Source of the DNA: an uncultured Candidatus Melainabacteria bacterium
Lineage (GTDB): Bacteria; Cyanobacteriota; Vampirovibrionia; Gastranaerophilales; Gastranaerophilaceae
Assembly (NCBI GenBank): GCA_950096985.1
Contig: CATNBA010000002.1
Span: forward strand, 39,835 to 103,834
DNA: 64,000 nt
Reading direction: 5' to 3'
Shown here: positions 14,420 to 23,564 of the stretch, one piece after another
Position numbering within the stretch: position 1 is the stretch's first letter
Layout of the letters: the number at the start of each line of letters is the position of its first letter
Program-made: the position numbers and the translations under genes
Notes under the pieces: generated by a model
The model's input: the letters and a program-made list of their open reading frames with translations, nothing else
What the model was told of the DNA's origin: nothing
The model's database searches: none

Positions 14420-17400
14420 ATGTTTAAGAAAACCCTTATAGTTGCCGGGCTGCTTTCTGTAATATCCGTTACTGCGCAGGCTGCAAATACAATAATAACT
14501 AATGATACAATAATATCTAATGCAATAAATGGTGTTGTTACGTCTAATAGTGGCAGCGGCGGTGCTATTGTAAATAACGGTCATAATCTTACCATAAATG
14601 CAAATATTACTGATAATACGCTCGAAAATGGTATAGGGCAAGCGGTATTTGGCGGTGCTATTTATCAATCGGGCGGTACTTTGACTATAAATAACGGAGT
14701 TAAATTTGACGGCAATACTGTATCAAGTAAAAGTCAATCTTATCCTAACTGGGATGGTGTAGATGGTGCATCGGGCGGTGCTATATATATAACAGGTGAC
14801 TTTGATTTAACTGCAAACGGAAATGTTATTTTTTCAAATAATAAAGCACTTGCTGTAGCTGCTAATGATGAATCAAACGGCGGGGCTATATTTGCTCAGG
14901 GTGCTTCAGGTAGTACTATGAGTTTTAATAATGTAAAATTCGAAAACAATTCCTCTAAAAACAGAGGCGGTGCTATATATAATGGAGATACTGCAATTGT
15001 TGTTAACGGAAAAGGCGAGTTTATCGGCAATACTTCTATGACAGGCGGTGCTATATATAATTTGGATGTCACTTCCAATACTTCATTTGCTACAGGTACA
15101 AATTCTACATTTATCAACAATAAAGCTACAGGAAACGGTGGAGCGATTGCAAACTTTGACGGTGTTGTAAATGTTGGTCAAGGAAACAGCTTCTCCGGTA
15201 ATAATGCGGCAAGTAATGGTGGTGCGATTTATAATGCCAACTGGCAAAAAACTTCTGTAACAAATATTTCAGGCGGTACTTCATTTACAAATAACTCAGC
15301 AGGTGATAAAGGCGGTGCTATCTATAATACCGGCAATGTTAAGCTTGATACAACGGCAGGTAATATTACATTCTCAGGCAATACTGCAGCTAAAGGCGCG
15401 GATGTGTATCTTGATGGTGCAAAATCTTCTCTTGTGGTTTCAGGAACAAATGCATCTAATAAAGTTTCGTTCGGTTCAACCGGCTCTATTGCAGGAAATG
15501 GAAGCATAAAACATGAAAGCGCAGGTACTTTTGAACTTGTTAATAATCAGGATACAAGTGCATTTACAGGAAAGTACACGCAAACAAGCGGAAAAACATC
15601 TTTAAATAATTCTGCAATGTTTGATAAGTTTGAAATTAATTCAGGTGAACTTGAGTTATTAAATGGTTCAACGGCAGTAATTAATAAAACAGATAAAATT
15701 TTTAAAGGGTCTGTTCTTACTGTTGATGACAGTACTTTAAATCTTAAGGCTGCTATTGGCAAAGACGTTGCAGTTAATCTGCAATCAGACGGTAATATTA
15801 ATTTATCAGAAGGAGCATCTCTTGTATTAAATAACGGTGATAAGTGGCAAGGAGCTATTAACACTACAACAGGTACAAGTCTTACTCTTGATAACTTTAC
15901 AGGTTCTGAAGGTATTTATACGCAAAGCGGCGGAAGTTTATCATTAACAAACGGTTCAAATTTGACATTATCGAATTCAGGTACTTTAATTTCTGGCGGT
16001 ACTGTATCAATTGCCAATGGGAATACTTTAAGTATTGGAAACGGTGCTGTTATAGGTGGTAATACAAATACTACAGTTGCGGGAACTTTGAATGTTGATA
16101 AAGGCGGTTCAATTGGCGGCGGAGTTTCTGCTATTAATAAAGACGGTTCGGCAGGTCCTGATACTACAGTTGAAAGTGGTGGTAACCTTAATGTAAGCGG
16201 TAGTATTGAAGGTAATGCAAATACTACAATTCAATCCGGCGGAACTGTTAATGTAAACGGCGGTACAATTGATACTGCCGGTAAAACAGATATTCAAGAT
16301 GGTGCAAATCTTAATATAAATGATGGCGGTAATGTTACTCTGCATGAGGGTGATAGCTGGGAAGGTACAATTACTAATAATAACAGTACTCTTACTCTTG
16401 ATAATATTACACATACAGCAGATAATTCCAACGGAAATTATATTCAGACAGAAGGAACTTTAAATCTTAATAATGGTTCAAATCTTACAATTGGAGAAGG
16501 AAGTTCAATATCAAACGGTAATATTAACATTGATAATTCTCAGTTGAATGTTGATAATAAAGGACAGGTTTCTGGCGGGAACATAAATGTCGATAATAAT
16601 TCGCAGTTTAATGTTAATGATGGCGGTATTGTTTCTGATGGCACAATAAATATTGGAAACGGGTCATCATTTAATATTGCAGAAGGCGGACAGGTAACAG
16701 GCGGTCATTTAAACTTTGAGGGTAACAATTCAATTGGCGTTGAAGGTACTATACTTGGAGATGCAATATTTGATGTAACTAACGGTAATACAGTAAATAT
16801 TACAAATAATGGTAATGTTACAATAAATTCGAATGACATATGGGCTGACGGTACTATTCATCTTAACGGTGGAACATTAAACTATGAAGGTGTAAAAAAC
16901 GGCTCTAATGGTGCTTTTCATGGCGATAAAGGTAACCTGAATATATCTGATAATTTCATTGTAGATGCGGACAGTTATATTAAGGATGCGGTTAATACCA
17001 CAATCAATGAAGGTTCAACATTGCAAGTTGCAGGCGGAGAAGTTACTCTTGGCGGTGCAAACGACAAAATAAGCGGAAATATTTCTATTTCTGATGGAAA
17101 ACTTAACCTTGATAATGCAGTTAAAGAGCAAACAGGTCAATTTACTCAAACAGGCGGAACTACAACAGTTTCAGGAAGTTTTGACTTAAATAATGCTAAT
17201 GATAATATATCCGGCGGACAATTTGATATAAATGGTACTGTAAATCAAACACAGGGTACTATATCAGATGCAGCTAATGTAAATCTTAAAGGTACTTTGA
17301 ATATTAAGGGCGGCGAAACTTCATTGAATGATAATGACAATTGGGAAGGAAATATTCAATTGTCCGAAAACGGTACGCTTAACCTTAAAGACATTACTTC

Positions 17401-19765
17401 TAATGGAGCATTAGTTGCAAACGGCGGTAATCTTAATCTTAAAAACAGCATAATAAATCTTGTAAAAGGCGACAGCATTAGTAAAGATACAAATGTAAGT
17501 TTTGATGATACAAATTCTATTAATATTGATGGCGGAAGTGCAGCATTTGACGGAAACGAATGGGGTGGAACAATTACACTAAAAGATGGTAATCTTGACT
17601 TCAGCGGAACTTCAAATGGTGCATTGAAAGCTGATGGCGGCAATCTTAATGTAGCTGATGGCAGCAATCTTGTAATAAACAGCGGCAGTTATATAGAAGA
17701 TGCAGTTAATGCTGATATTCAAGGCAGTCTTTCAATTTCCGGTGCTGATGCTTATGTAACATTAGGAAATGGTGACACCATTATGGGTGACATTGCAATA
17801 GATGCACAGGGTACATTAAATATGGGCGACCATGTGACTATGGCTGAAAGCGGACAGACAATTGCAATTAATAATGCTGTACTTAACCTTATCGGTAATG
17901 ACAATTTAGATTTAAAAGCTGATTTAGTAGGTACTAACGGCGATATCAATAAAAATGGTTCGGGTAACGTTATTTTTAACGGAGAAACCAATAATTATAA
18001 AGGCGACTTAACTATTAACAATTCAGGTAATCTTACATTTACTGATGCTGATGGTTTTGGCGGCAATCTAATTTTTGGAGATATTGACGGTAAAAGTATT
18101 GGTATTATTGCTGACACAATTATCGGATCAACTACATTAGATCGAGATGCTACTATTACATATTCTACATACAGAGATGTTGATTTGAGATTTGGTAATA
18201 CTGTTTCTGTGTCAAAAGGTACTATTAACGCTGAGGCTAAACCTGGACAAAATGTTTCTTTTGATAATCAGGTAATAGTTAATGATAAAGGAACTTTAAC
18301 TGCTTCAGGTAATAACGTTAATTTTGAAAATGGTATTACCGCAGAGAACGGAACTATTATAACTTCTGCAATATCAACTGATTTGAAAAATCTAGACCTT
18401 ACTAATTCAAATATATTTATTAATCAAAACGGCTTTACTGCAAAAGATGTAATAATGAATGGTTCAAGTTCTTTGAATGTTATGAACGGTACAATTACAG
18501 ATAACAGTATAGGTAATCTTGAGATAAGTGAAGGTAGTACAGGCAATTTCAGTATTGATATTTCTGCAAGAGACTGGGAATCCGATTCATTTATAACTTC
18601 AAGTATTTCCAATACAGGTACAGTAAATATTAGTGATTTTCAATTTGTAAATAAATGTCCGATTGATAGATATATCTCATTAAAAGTGTTTGACAGCTTT
18701 GGTTCTCTTGATGATGTTGACTTTACCGCAACTGATAAAGAGGTATTTACACCAATAGGATATTACAAATTATTATCCCAAGGCGGCGGTGAATATAAAG
18801 CTGCACTTACAAGATATAATCCTCAGGTATTTAGAGGTCAGGTTGCTACTGTTGCAAATTATCAAAACCAACTTGTAGTTAATAACTTGTTATTTGATCA
18901 TACACAAGAAGTTAATATGCAGTATCTTGCTGAAAAAAATTCAAACAAATACGCAGCAGCATATCCGTTATTTGCTCCTTATCAGTATGATAAAAAAGAT
19001 GGCAGTTTATGGTTTAAGACATTTGGTACATTCGAACGTCTTAGTATGACACATGATTTGAATGTAAATAATAATTTCTACGGTACATTAATCGGTGCAG
19101 ATTTCCCTGCTATTGAATTGAAAAAAGGTTGGACATTATTACCGACTGCTTATATCGGTTATTTAGGCGCACATCAGACATTCTCTCATGTTGGAATGTA
19201 TCAAAACGGCGGTCAAGGCGGTGCAATGGCAACCTTTATGAAAGATGACTTTATAGGTTCAATTCTTGCTTACGGCGGTGGTTATGGTAATGAAATGAAT
19301 GTTGCCGGATATACTGATAAAACTGGAAACTGGTATGCGGGAACTGCTGCAAAAGCTGCATATAACTTCCATCCGTCAAAACATTTTATAATTCAGCCAA
19401 CATTACTTGCATCATATAACTTGTTTGGTGAACAGAAATGGCACACTGATTTTGGCGATATGCACATGTATTCAAAAATGCTTAACGGTGTAAATGCAGC
19501 TCCGGGTATTAACTTCATATATGGCAGAGAAAGCTGGAGTATTTACGCAACGGTTCAGTACTTCTATAATATCTTAGGATATTCTGACGGCAGAGCCGGA
19601 CATGTTAATCTTTCAGGTATTCGTATGCGACACGGTTTCCTTGAATATGGCTTTGGCTTTACAAAATCTTGGAAAGACAGATTTAGCGGTTATCTTCAAT
19701 TTGTAATCAGAAACGGCGGCAGAACCGGTGTAGGTTTCCAAGGCGGCTTGATGTATAAATTATAA
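14420..19765 (+). CDS. large Pmp-like autotransporter/adhesin with GGAI repeats
   Basis: The protein has 1781 residues from ATG 14420, which has a TTGGAG Shine-Dalgarno; the frame is open 69 bases further upstream but without support. A Sec signal peptide (MFKKTLIVAGLLSVISVTAQA) is followed by nine GGAI-type motifs of the chlamydial polymorphic-membrane-protein kind (GGAIYN and variants) within the first 350 residues, then about 1000 residues of Asn/Gly-rich short repeats consistent with a long parallel beta-helix. The last 300 residues or so look like an outer-membrane beta barrel (WFKTFGTFERLSM ... RNGGRTGVGFQGGLMYKL). The ending RNGGRxGVGFQ is shared with the second autotransporter at 24436-28473. 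Surface adhesion is the likely role. An ion-channel gene follows after eight bases. Confidence 0.88.
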   Translation: MFKKTLIVAGLLSVISVTAQAANTIITNDTIISNAINGVVTSNSGSGGAIVNNGHNLTINANITDNTLENGIGQAVFGGAIYQSGGTLTINNGVKFDGNTVSSKSQSYPNWDGVDGASGGAIYITGDFDLTANGNVIFSNNKALAVAANDESNGGAIFAQGASGSTMSFNNVKFENNSSKNRGGAIYNGDTAIVVNGKGEFIGNTSMTGGAIYNLDVTSNTSFATGTNSTFINNKATGNGGAIANFDGVVNVGQGNSFSGNNAASNGGAIYNANWQKTSVTNISGGTSFTNNSAGDKGGAIYNTGNVKLDTTAGNITFSGNTAAKGADVYLDGAKSSLVVSGTNASNKVSFGSTGSIAGNGSIKHESAGTFELVNNQDTSAFTGKYTQTSGKTSLNNSAMFDKFEINSGELELLNGSTAVINKTDKIFKGSVLTVDDSTLNLKAAIGKDVAVNLQSDGNINLSEGASLVLNNGDKWQGAINTTTGTSLTLDNFTGSEGIYTQSGGSLSLTNGSNLTLSNSGTLISGGTVSIANGNTLSIGNGAVIGGNTNTTVAGTLNVDKGGSIGGGVSAINKDGSAGPDTTVESGGNLNVSGSIEGNANTTIQSGGTVNVNGGTIDTAGKTDIQDGANLNINDGGNVTLHEGDSWEGTITNNNSTLTLDNITHTADNSNGNYIQTEGTLNLNNGSNLTIGEGSSISNGNINIDNSQLNVDNKGQVSGGNINVDNNSQFNVNDGGIVSDGTINIGNGSSFNIAEGGQVTGGHLNFEGNNSIGVEGTILGDAIFDVTNGNTVNITNNGNVTINSNDIWADGTIHLNGGTLNYEGVKNGSNGAFHGDKGNLNISDNFIVDADSYIKDAVNTTINEGSTLQVAGGEVTLGGANDKISGNISISDGKLNLDNAVKEQTGQFTQTGGTTTVSGSFDLNNANDNISGGQFDINGTVNQTQGTISDAANVNLKGTLNIKGGETSLNDNDNWEGNIQLSENGTLNLKDITSNGALVANGGNLNLKNSIINLVKGDSISKDTNVSFDDTNSINIDGGSAAFDGNEWGGTITLKDGNLDFSGTSNGALKADGGNLNVADGSNLVINSGSYIEDAVNADIQGSLSISGADAYVTLGNGDTIMGDIAIDAQGTLNMGDHVTMAESGQTIAINNAVLNLIGNDNLDLKADLVGTNGDINKNGSGNVIFNGETNNYKGDLTINNSGNLTFTDADGFGGNLIFGDIDGKSIGIIADTIIGSTTLDRDATITYSTYRDVDLRFGNTVSVSKGTINAEAKPGQNVSFDNQVIVNDKGTLTASGNNVNFENGITAENGTIITSAISTDLKNLDLTNSNIFINQNGFTAKDVIMNGSSSLNVMNGTITDNSIGNLEISEGSTGNFSIDISARDWESDSFITSSISNTGTVNISDFQFVNKCPIDRYISLKVFDSFGSLDDVDFTATDKEVFTPIGYYKLLSQGGGEYKAALTRYNPQVFRGQVATVANYQNQLVVNNLLFDHTQEVNMQYLAEKNSNKYAAAYPLFAPYQYDKKDGSLWFKTFGTFERLSMTHDLNVNNNFYGTLIGADFPAIELKKGWTLLPTAYIGYLGAHQTFSHVGMYQNGGQGGAMATFMKDDFIGSILAYGGGYGNEMNVAGYTDKTGNWYAGTAAKAAYNFHPSKHFIIQPTLLASYNLFGEQKWHTDFGDMHMYSKMLNGVNAAPGINFIYGRESWSIYATVQYFYNILGYSDGRAGHVNLSGIRMRHGFLEYGFGFTKSWKDRFSGYLQFVIRNGGRTGVGFQGGLMYKL

Positions 19766-19773
19766 GGTAATAT

Positions 19774-20586
19774 ATGAGAAAACAGTTAACAAAATTCATT
19801 GAAAATAAATATACACAAAAGTTTATACTTTTTGTTATTATATTCAATTCGATACTTCTCGGAATGATGACTAACAATGCGTTAATGAGCAGATATTCAA
19901 ATATATTAAATCTTCTCTGTAATGTATGTGTCTGGATATTCACGGTTGAAATTGCAATAAAATTGTATGCTTATAAAAAGCAGTTTTTTAAAGATGGATG
20001 GAATATATTTGATTTTATAATTGTACTTATTTCATGGGTTCCTACAGGCGGTGTGTTCTCATCATTCAGGGTATTTAGAATTTTAAGAACATTGCGAGCA
20101 TTAAGACTAATTACACAACTGGAAAAGTTGCGTGTTATTGTTCAGGCAATTATTGATTCTATACCGAATGTTGGGTGGGCATCTGTTTTATTGCTTGTTA
20201 TATTTTATATTTTTGCAATAATGGGTACAACTTTATACGGTCAGGATTATTCAGTTGAATTTGGCTCACTTGGCAAAAGCATGTTTACATTATTTCAGAT
20301 AATGACACTTGAGGCGTGGGCAGATATTGCACGTGATATTATGGCTAAATATCCGCTTTCGTGGATATATTTTATATCTTTTATACTTGTTTCTTCATTT
20401 ATTGTAATGAATGTTATTGTTGGTGTTGTTGTTAACGCAATAAGTGAAATAAGTGAGGATGTAAAACGCGAAAAAGAAAAGAAAATACTTAAAGATCAAA
20501 AAACAGAACTTGAAGTGGAACTTTATAATTTAAAACAACAGATTAAAAAAGTTGAACAAATGATAGAACTTAAACAAAATGATTAA
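19774..20586 (+). CDS. voltage-gated cation channel, bacterial NaV (NaChBac-like) family
   Basis: The 270-residue protein has six predicted membrane helices. S4 carries arginines every third residue (R99, R102, R105, R108, R111 in RVFRILRTLRALR). The pore loop has TLEAWAD at 178-184, close to the TLESWxx selectivity filter of bacterial sodium channels. The last 45 residues form a charged coiled coil (EVELYNLKQQIKKVEQMIELKQ), as in NaV tetramer assembly. The single six-helix unit implies a homotetramer. The extra acidic residue D184 could shift the sodium/calcium preference. The gene starts eight bases after the autotransporter, so they probably share an mRNA; a terminator follows. Confidence 0.92.
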   Translation: MRKQLTKFIENKYTQKFILFVIIFNSILLGMMTNNALMSRYSNILNLLCNVCVWIFTVEIAIKLYAYKKQFFKDGWNIFDFIIVLISWVPTGGVFSSFRVFRILRTLRALRLITQLEKLRVIVQAIIDSIPNVGWASVLLLVIFYIFAIMGTTLYGQDYSVEFGSLGKSMFTLFQIMTLEAWADIARDIMAKYPLSWIYFISFILVSSFIVMNVIVGVVVNAISEISEDVKREKEKKILKDQKTELEVELYNLKQQIKKVEQMIELKQND

Positions 20587-20597
20587 TAAAAAGAATA

Positions 20598-20624
20598 AAA
20601 AGGGGAAATAATCCCCTTTTTTTA
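20598..20624. terminator. intrinsic terminator, probably bidirectional
   Basis: AAAAGGGGA pairs with TCCCCTTTT around an AATAA loop, followed by T-rich sequence. It serves the channel gene on the + strand and overlaps the stop of the - strand hydrolase gene. Confidence 0.85.
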
Positions 20625-21626
20625 TTTTAAATATTCCTTAAAGAAACTTTCTATTTTTTCAAAAGGTATTTTATCAAGGTTATCGTATAAATCAACATGG
20701 TTTGCATTTTTGATGATTAAAAGTTCTTTATTATTGCCTTTAAGTTTTTTGAAAGCATCCTCAGAAAAATATCTGCTGTGAGCTTTTTCACCATGTATCA
20801 TTAAAACGGCATTTTGAATTTCTGAACTATAAGAAAGTATGGGCATTGTCATAAATGAAAGTGGTGTCGTCATGTTCCAATTACCGTTAGAATTTATTGC
20901 ACGTTGATGAAATCCGCGCGGAGTTTTGTAATATTTCCAGTATTCTTTCACAAACAGTGGTTCATCTCCGGTTAATTTAATGGGGAGACCTGTGCCTTTT
21001 GCGTATGTGCCGTTTTTAAAATCTTCGGTCCTTTGTTTATTTAGTGTTTGTCTAAGTTCATAACGAGCTTTTTCATCTGTTGCATCAAAATATCCGTTAG
21101 CATTAACTCTTGACATATCGTACATTGTTGAAGTTACAGTTGCTTTAATTCTTGTATCCATTGATGCTGCATTTAAACCCATTCCGCCAAATCCGCATAT
21201 ACCTAAAATGCCGATTTTTTCTGCATCTGCATCATCTCGATTACTTAAAAAATCCACAGCCGCGCTAAAGTCTTCGGTATTAATATCAGGTGATGCAACA
21301 TCACGAGGTTGCCCTTCGCTTTCGCCCGTAAATGAGGGATCGAAGGCAAGTGTTATAAATCCTCTTTCTGCAAGAGTTTGAGCATATAAACCCGAAGCCT
21401 GTTCTTTAACTGCCCCGAACGGTCCGGAAATAGCTATTGCAGGTAGTTTTTCTTTTGCATTTTTCGGTTTGTATAAGTCGCCTGCAAGCTTTATACCATA
21501 CCTGTTTTTGAAATATACTTTTTCTACATTGACTTTGTCACTTTTGGGAAAAGTCTTGTCCCATTCATTAGCCATTGTTGTTCCTCCTATCATTAAAACA
21601 ATTGCAAGAATTAATAAGTGTTTCAT
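20622..21626 (-). CDS. exported alpha/beta hydrolase with cysteine at the nucleophile position
   Basis: This 334-residue protein begins with a signal peptide (MKHLLILAIVLMIGGTTMA). The fold is alpha/beta hydrolase (dienelactone-hydrolase-like): SGPFGAVKEQ near the oxyanion hole, the nucleophile elbow GICGFGGMG with C144 where most members have serine, an acid candidate in HGEKAHSRYFSE, and the catalytic histidine in NHVDLYD. Cys nucleophiles occur in dienelactone hydrolases. The substrate is unknown. ATG 21626 has AAGGAGG upstream and lies inside the 3' end of the preceding hydrolase gene (59-base overlap), so the two are coupled. A divergent LysR regulator is the likely controller. Confidence 0.85.
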   Translation of the reverse strand: MKHLLILAIVLMIGGTTMANEWDKTFPKSDKVNVEKVYFKNRYGIKLAGDLYKPKNAKEKLPAIAISGPFGAVKEQASGLYAQTLAERGFITLAFDPSFTGESEGQPRDVASPDINTEDFSAAVDFLSNRDDADAEKIGILGICGFGGMGLNAASMDTRIKATVTSTMYDMSRVNANGYFDATDEKARYELRQTLNKQRTEDFKNGTYAKGTGLPIKLTGDEPLFVKEYWKYYKTPRGFHQRAINSNGNWNMTTPLSFMTMPILSYSSEIQNAVLMIHGEKAHSRYFSEDAFKKLKGNNKELLIIKNANHVDLYDNLDKIPFEKIESFFKEYLK

Positions 21627-22482
21627 TGTACCTCCTTACTATGCTTAAAAGAGTTTGAGCATATTCTTCATGTTTGCCGTAAAAAATATGTGATGCGTCA
21701 TCTATTACTGTTATTTGATTATCTTGCGGTTTCTGACAGTATGAATTGATTTTGTGTATAAATCCTTCTGAATCTCCGTTAGTAAGGCTGTCATTACTTC
21801 CAATTACAAAAGCTCCCTTAATTTTAATATTTGAAAGTGAATTTGTTTCACCGTCATTTGTGATAACAGGGCAATTTTTTAGGTTAAATGCATTGTTAAA
21901 TTTAAGAGCTGTATTGGCTGTCATTGGGGAAAATCCGCCGAAAAGGTACGGTAAAATCTCATCACCTCTGCCATCTGCAACAAATTCTTTTGCCAATTCA
22001 ATACATTTTTTAATGTTTGGCATAACATTAAACCAGTGAGCCAAATCCACAGGTGCAGTCACGATAAAATAATCAATAAAATTATCATATGTATTTCCAA
22101 GATAATTGATTATTTTATTTGAGCCGAGTGAATGTCCTGCAAGGATTATATTTTTAAACCCCATTTGAAGTGCATATTTTACGTAGCTTTCAACATCTTC
22201 GTAAACTACGCTGAAATCATCATTAAATACACCTGTTGTTTTTTGTTTGCCGGTTTTTAAATCAGAATATGAAAAGCATGAAAAAGCATCCATTGAATGC
22301 CCTATAATGCAGGCAATATTATTTTTGCTCAACAGGTTTCCAGTTGTATGCAAGAGCTCATTTTGAAATAAATTTGAGCATATACCGCTCATAATTATGA
22401 CGACAGTTTCCATTTTATTATCGCCAAATATTGCGCCTTTTAATTCTAAGCCGCGTTCTGTATTAACTTTTATAATTTCCAT
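21568..22482 (-). CDS. alpha/beta hydrolase, cytoplasmic
   Basis: The 304-residue protein has no signal peptide. It has the classic nucleophile elbow AGHSLGS (S118), an upstream MSGICSNLFQ oxyanion-type segment, and a C-terminal catalytic histidine in DASHIFYGKHEEY. An acid candidate lies in VIGSNDSLT. It is first in a two-gene operon with the exported hydrolase and overlaps it by 59 bases. The last 20 residues (ETLINSCNCFNDRRNNNG) lie entirely in the overlap and may be a recent extension. Shine-Dalgarno AAAGGAG is clear. Substrate unknown. Confidence 0.85.
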   Translation of the reverse strand: MEIIKVNTERGLELKGAIFGDNKMETVVIIMSGICSNLFQNELLHTTGNLLSKNNIACIIGHSMDAFSCFSYSDLKTGKQKTTGVFNDDFSVVYEDVESYVKYALQMGFKNIILAGHSLGSNKIINYLGNTYDNFIDYFIVTAPVDLAHWFNVMPNIKKCIELAKEFVADGRGDEILPYLFGGFSPMTANTALKFNNAFNLKNCPVITNDGETNSLSNIKIKGAFVIGSNDSLTNGDSEGFIHKINSYCQKPQDNQITVIDDASHIFYGKHEEYAQTLLSIVRRYNETLINSCNCFNDRRNNNG

Positions 22483-22558
22483 AATATTCTCCTTTATAGT
22501 TTATTATTTATGATTTCTGTATAAATAGCAAATACTTATATTACATTTTTAAAAATGC

Positions 22559-22586
22559 TTGACAGGCATAGATAAAAATATATAAT
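22559..22586 (+). promoter_or_regulatory. consensus promoter of the lysR gene, leaderless
   Basis: TTGACA at 22559-22564 and TATAAT at 22581-22586 match consensus fully, with a 16-base spacer. ATG 22593 follows the -10 box after six bases, at the expected +1 position. No Shine-Dalgarno is present. Confidence 0.8.
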
Positions 22587-22592
22587 TATAAT

Positions 22593-23483
22593 ATGGAAAT
22601 TAGAGTTTTAAAGTATTTTCTTGCAGTTGTGCGTGAAGGTTCTATTACAGGAGCGGCAAATTCTCTGCATTTAACACAACCTACTTTGACCAGACAATTA
22701 CAGGATTTGGAACGTGAACTGAAACAAAAACTTTTTATCAGGGGTAAGCATAAGGTATCACTCACGCCAGAGGGTTTGATTTTAAGAAAACGTGCGGAAG
22801 AAATTTTAGAAATGGTAGAAAAAACTCAAGCAGAGTTTCAATCAATTTCTGATACAATTTGCGGAGATATTTATATCGGATGTGGTGAAACCGAGTCTAT
22901 GACATATATTGCACAGATTTTTAAAGAAATACAACAAAATTATCCTGAAGTAAAATTTCATATTCAATCAGGTGATGCTGATGATGTAACAGAAAAACTT
23001 GATAAAGGACTGCTTGATTTTTGTCTTTTAATTCAGCCTATTAATATCGATAAGTATGATCATATTACACTTTCCGCAAAAGACGTATGGGGTGTTATTA
23101 TGAGAAAAGACAGTGATTTGGCAAAAAAGGAGTTTATCCAACTTGAAGATTTAAAAAGATTACCTTTGATTAATTCTAGGCAGGTTATAAAAAAAATATC
23201 CTCAAAAAATCAGTTTATGGATTGGTTTCAAGGTGAGTTTGAAAATTTACATACGGTTGGGACATCAAATCTTGTTTATAATGCTGCAATAATGGTCAAA
23301 AGCGGATTGGGATATGCAATAACTCTCGACAAATTAGTTAATACGTCCGTTGAAAGTGAACTTTGTTTCAGACCCTTAAAACCTAAACTAGAATCAGCAC
23401 TGGATATTGTATGGAAAAAAAATCAGATATTTTCGCCGGCTGCAAAATTATTTTTAGAGAAATTACATGAAAATTTAGATTAA
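22593..23483 (+). CDS. LysR-family transcriptional regulator
   Basis: The 296-residue protein has the standard LysR layout: N-terminal winged helix-turn-helix (VREGSITGAANSLHLTQPTLTRQLQDLERELKQKLFIR, about residues 14-50) and a periplasmic-binding-protein-like effector domain (about 90-290). It is divergent from the two-hydrolase operon with a 110-base gap, the typical arrangement for a LysR regulator and its target. The effector is unknown. The start is at the predicted transcription start (leaderless). Confidence 0.93.
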   Translation: MEIRVLKYFLAVVREGSITGAANSLHLTQPTLTRQLQDLERELKQKLFIRGKHKVSLTPEGLILRKRAEEILEMVEKTQAEFQSISDTICGDIYIGCGETESMTYIAQIFKEIQQNYPEVKFHIQSGDADDVTEKLDKGLLDFCLLIQPINIDKYDHITLSAKDVWGVIMRKDSDLAKKEFIQLEDLKRLPLINSRQVIKKISSKNQFMDWFQGEFENLHTVGTSNLVYNAAIMVKSGLGYAITLDKLVNTSVESELCFRPLKPKLESALDIVWKKNQIFSPAAKLFLEKLHENLD

Positions 23484-23510
23484 TAATGTATAATAATTTC
23501 AGCTAGATAA

Positions 23511-23539
23511 TTGAAATTGTGGGGTAAATGTGTTATACT
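23511..23539 (+). promoter_or_regulatory. promoter of the pilin-like gene
   Basis: TTGAAA at 23511-23516, 17-base spacer, TATACT at 23534-23539. The leader has AAAGGAG at 23551-23557, before ATG 23565. Confidence 0.7.
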
Positions 23540-23564
23540 CTAAATATCAGAAAGGAGTTAAGAG

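Noticed and set aside
14420..19765. Many - strand frames within the autotransporter
   Set aside because: They mirror the repetitive Asn/Gly codons of the + strand gene and have no ribosome-binding sites.
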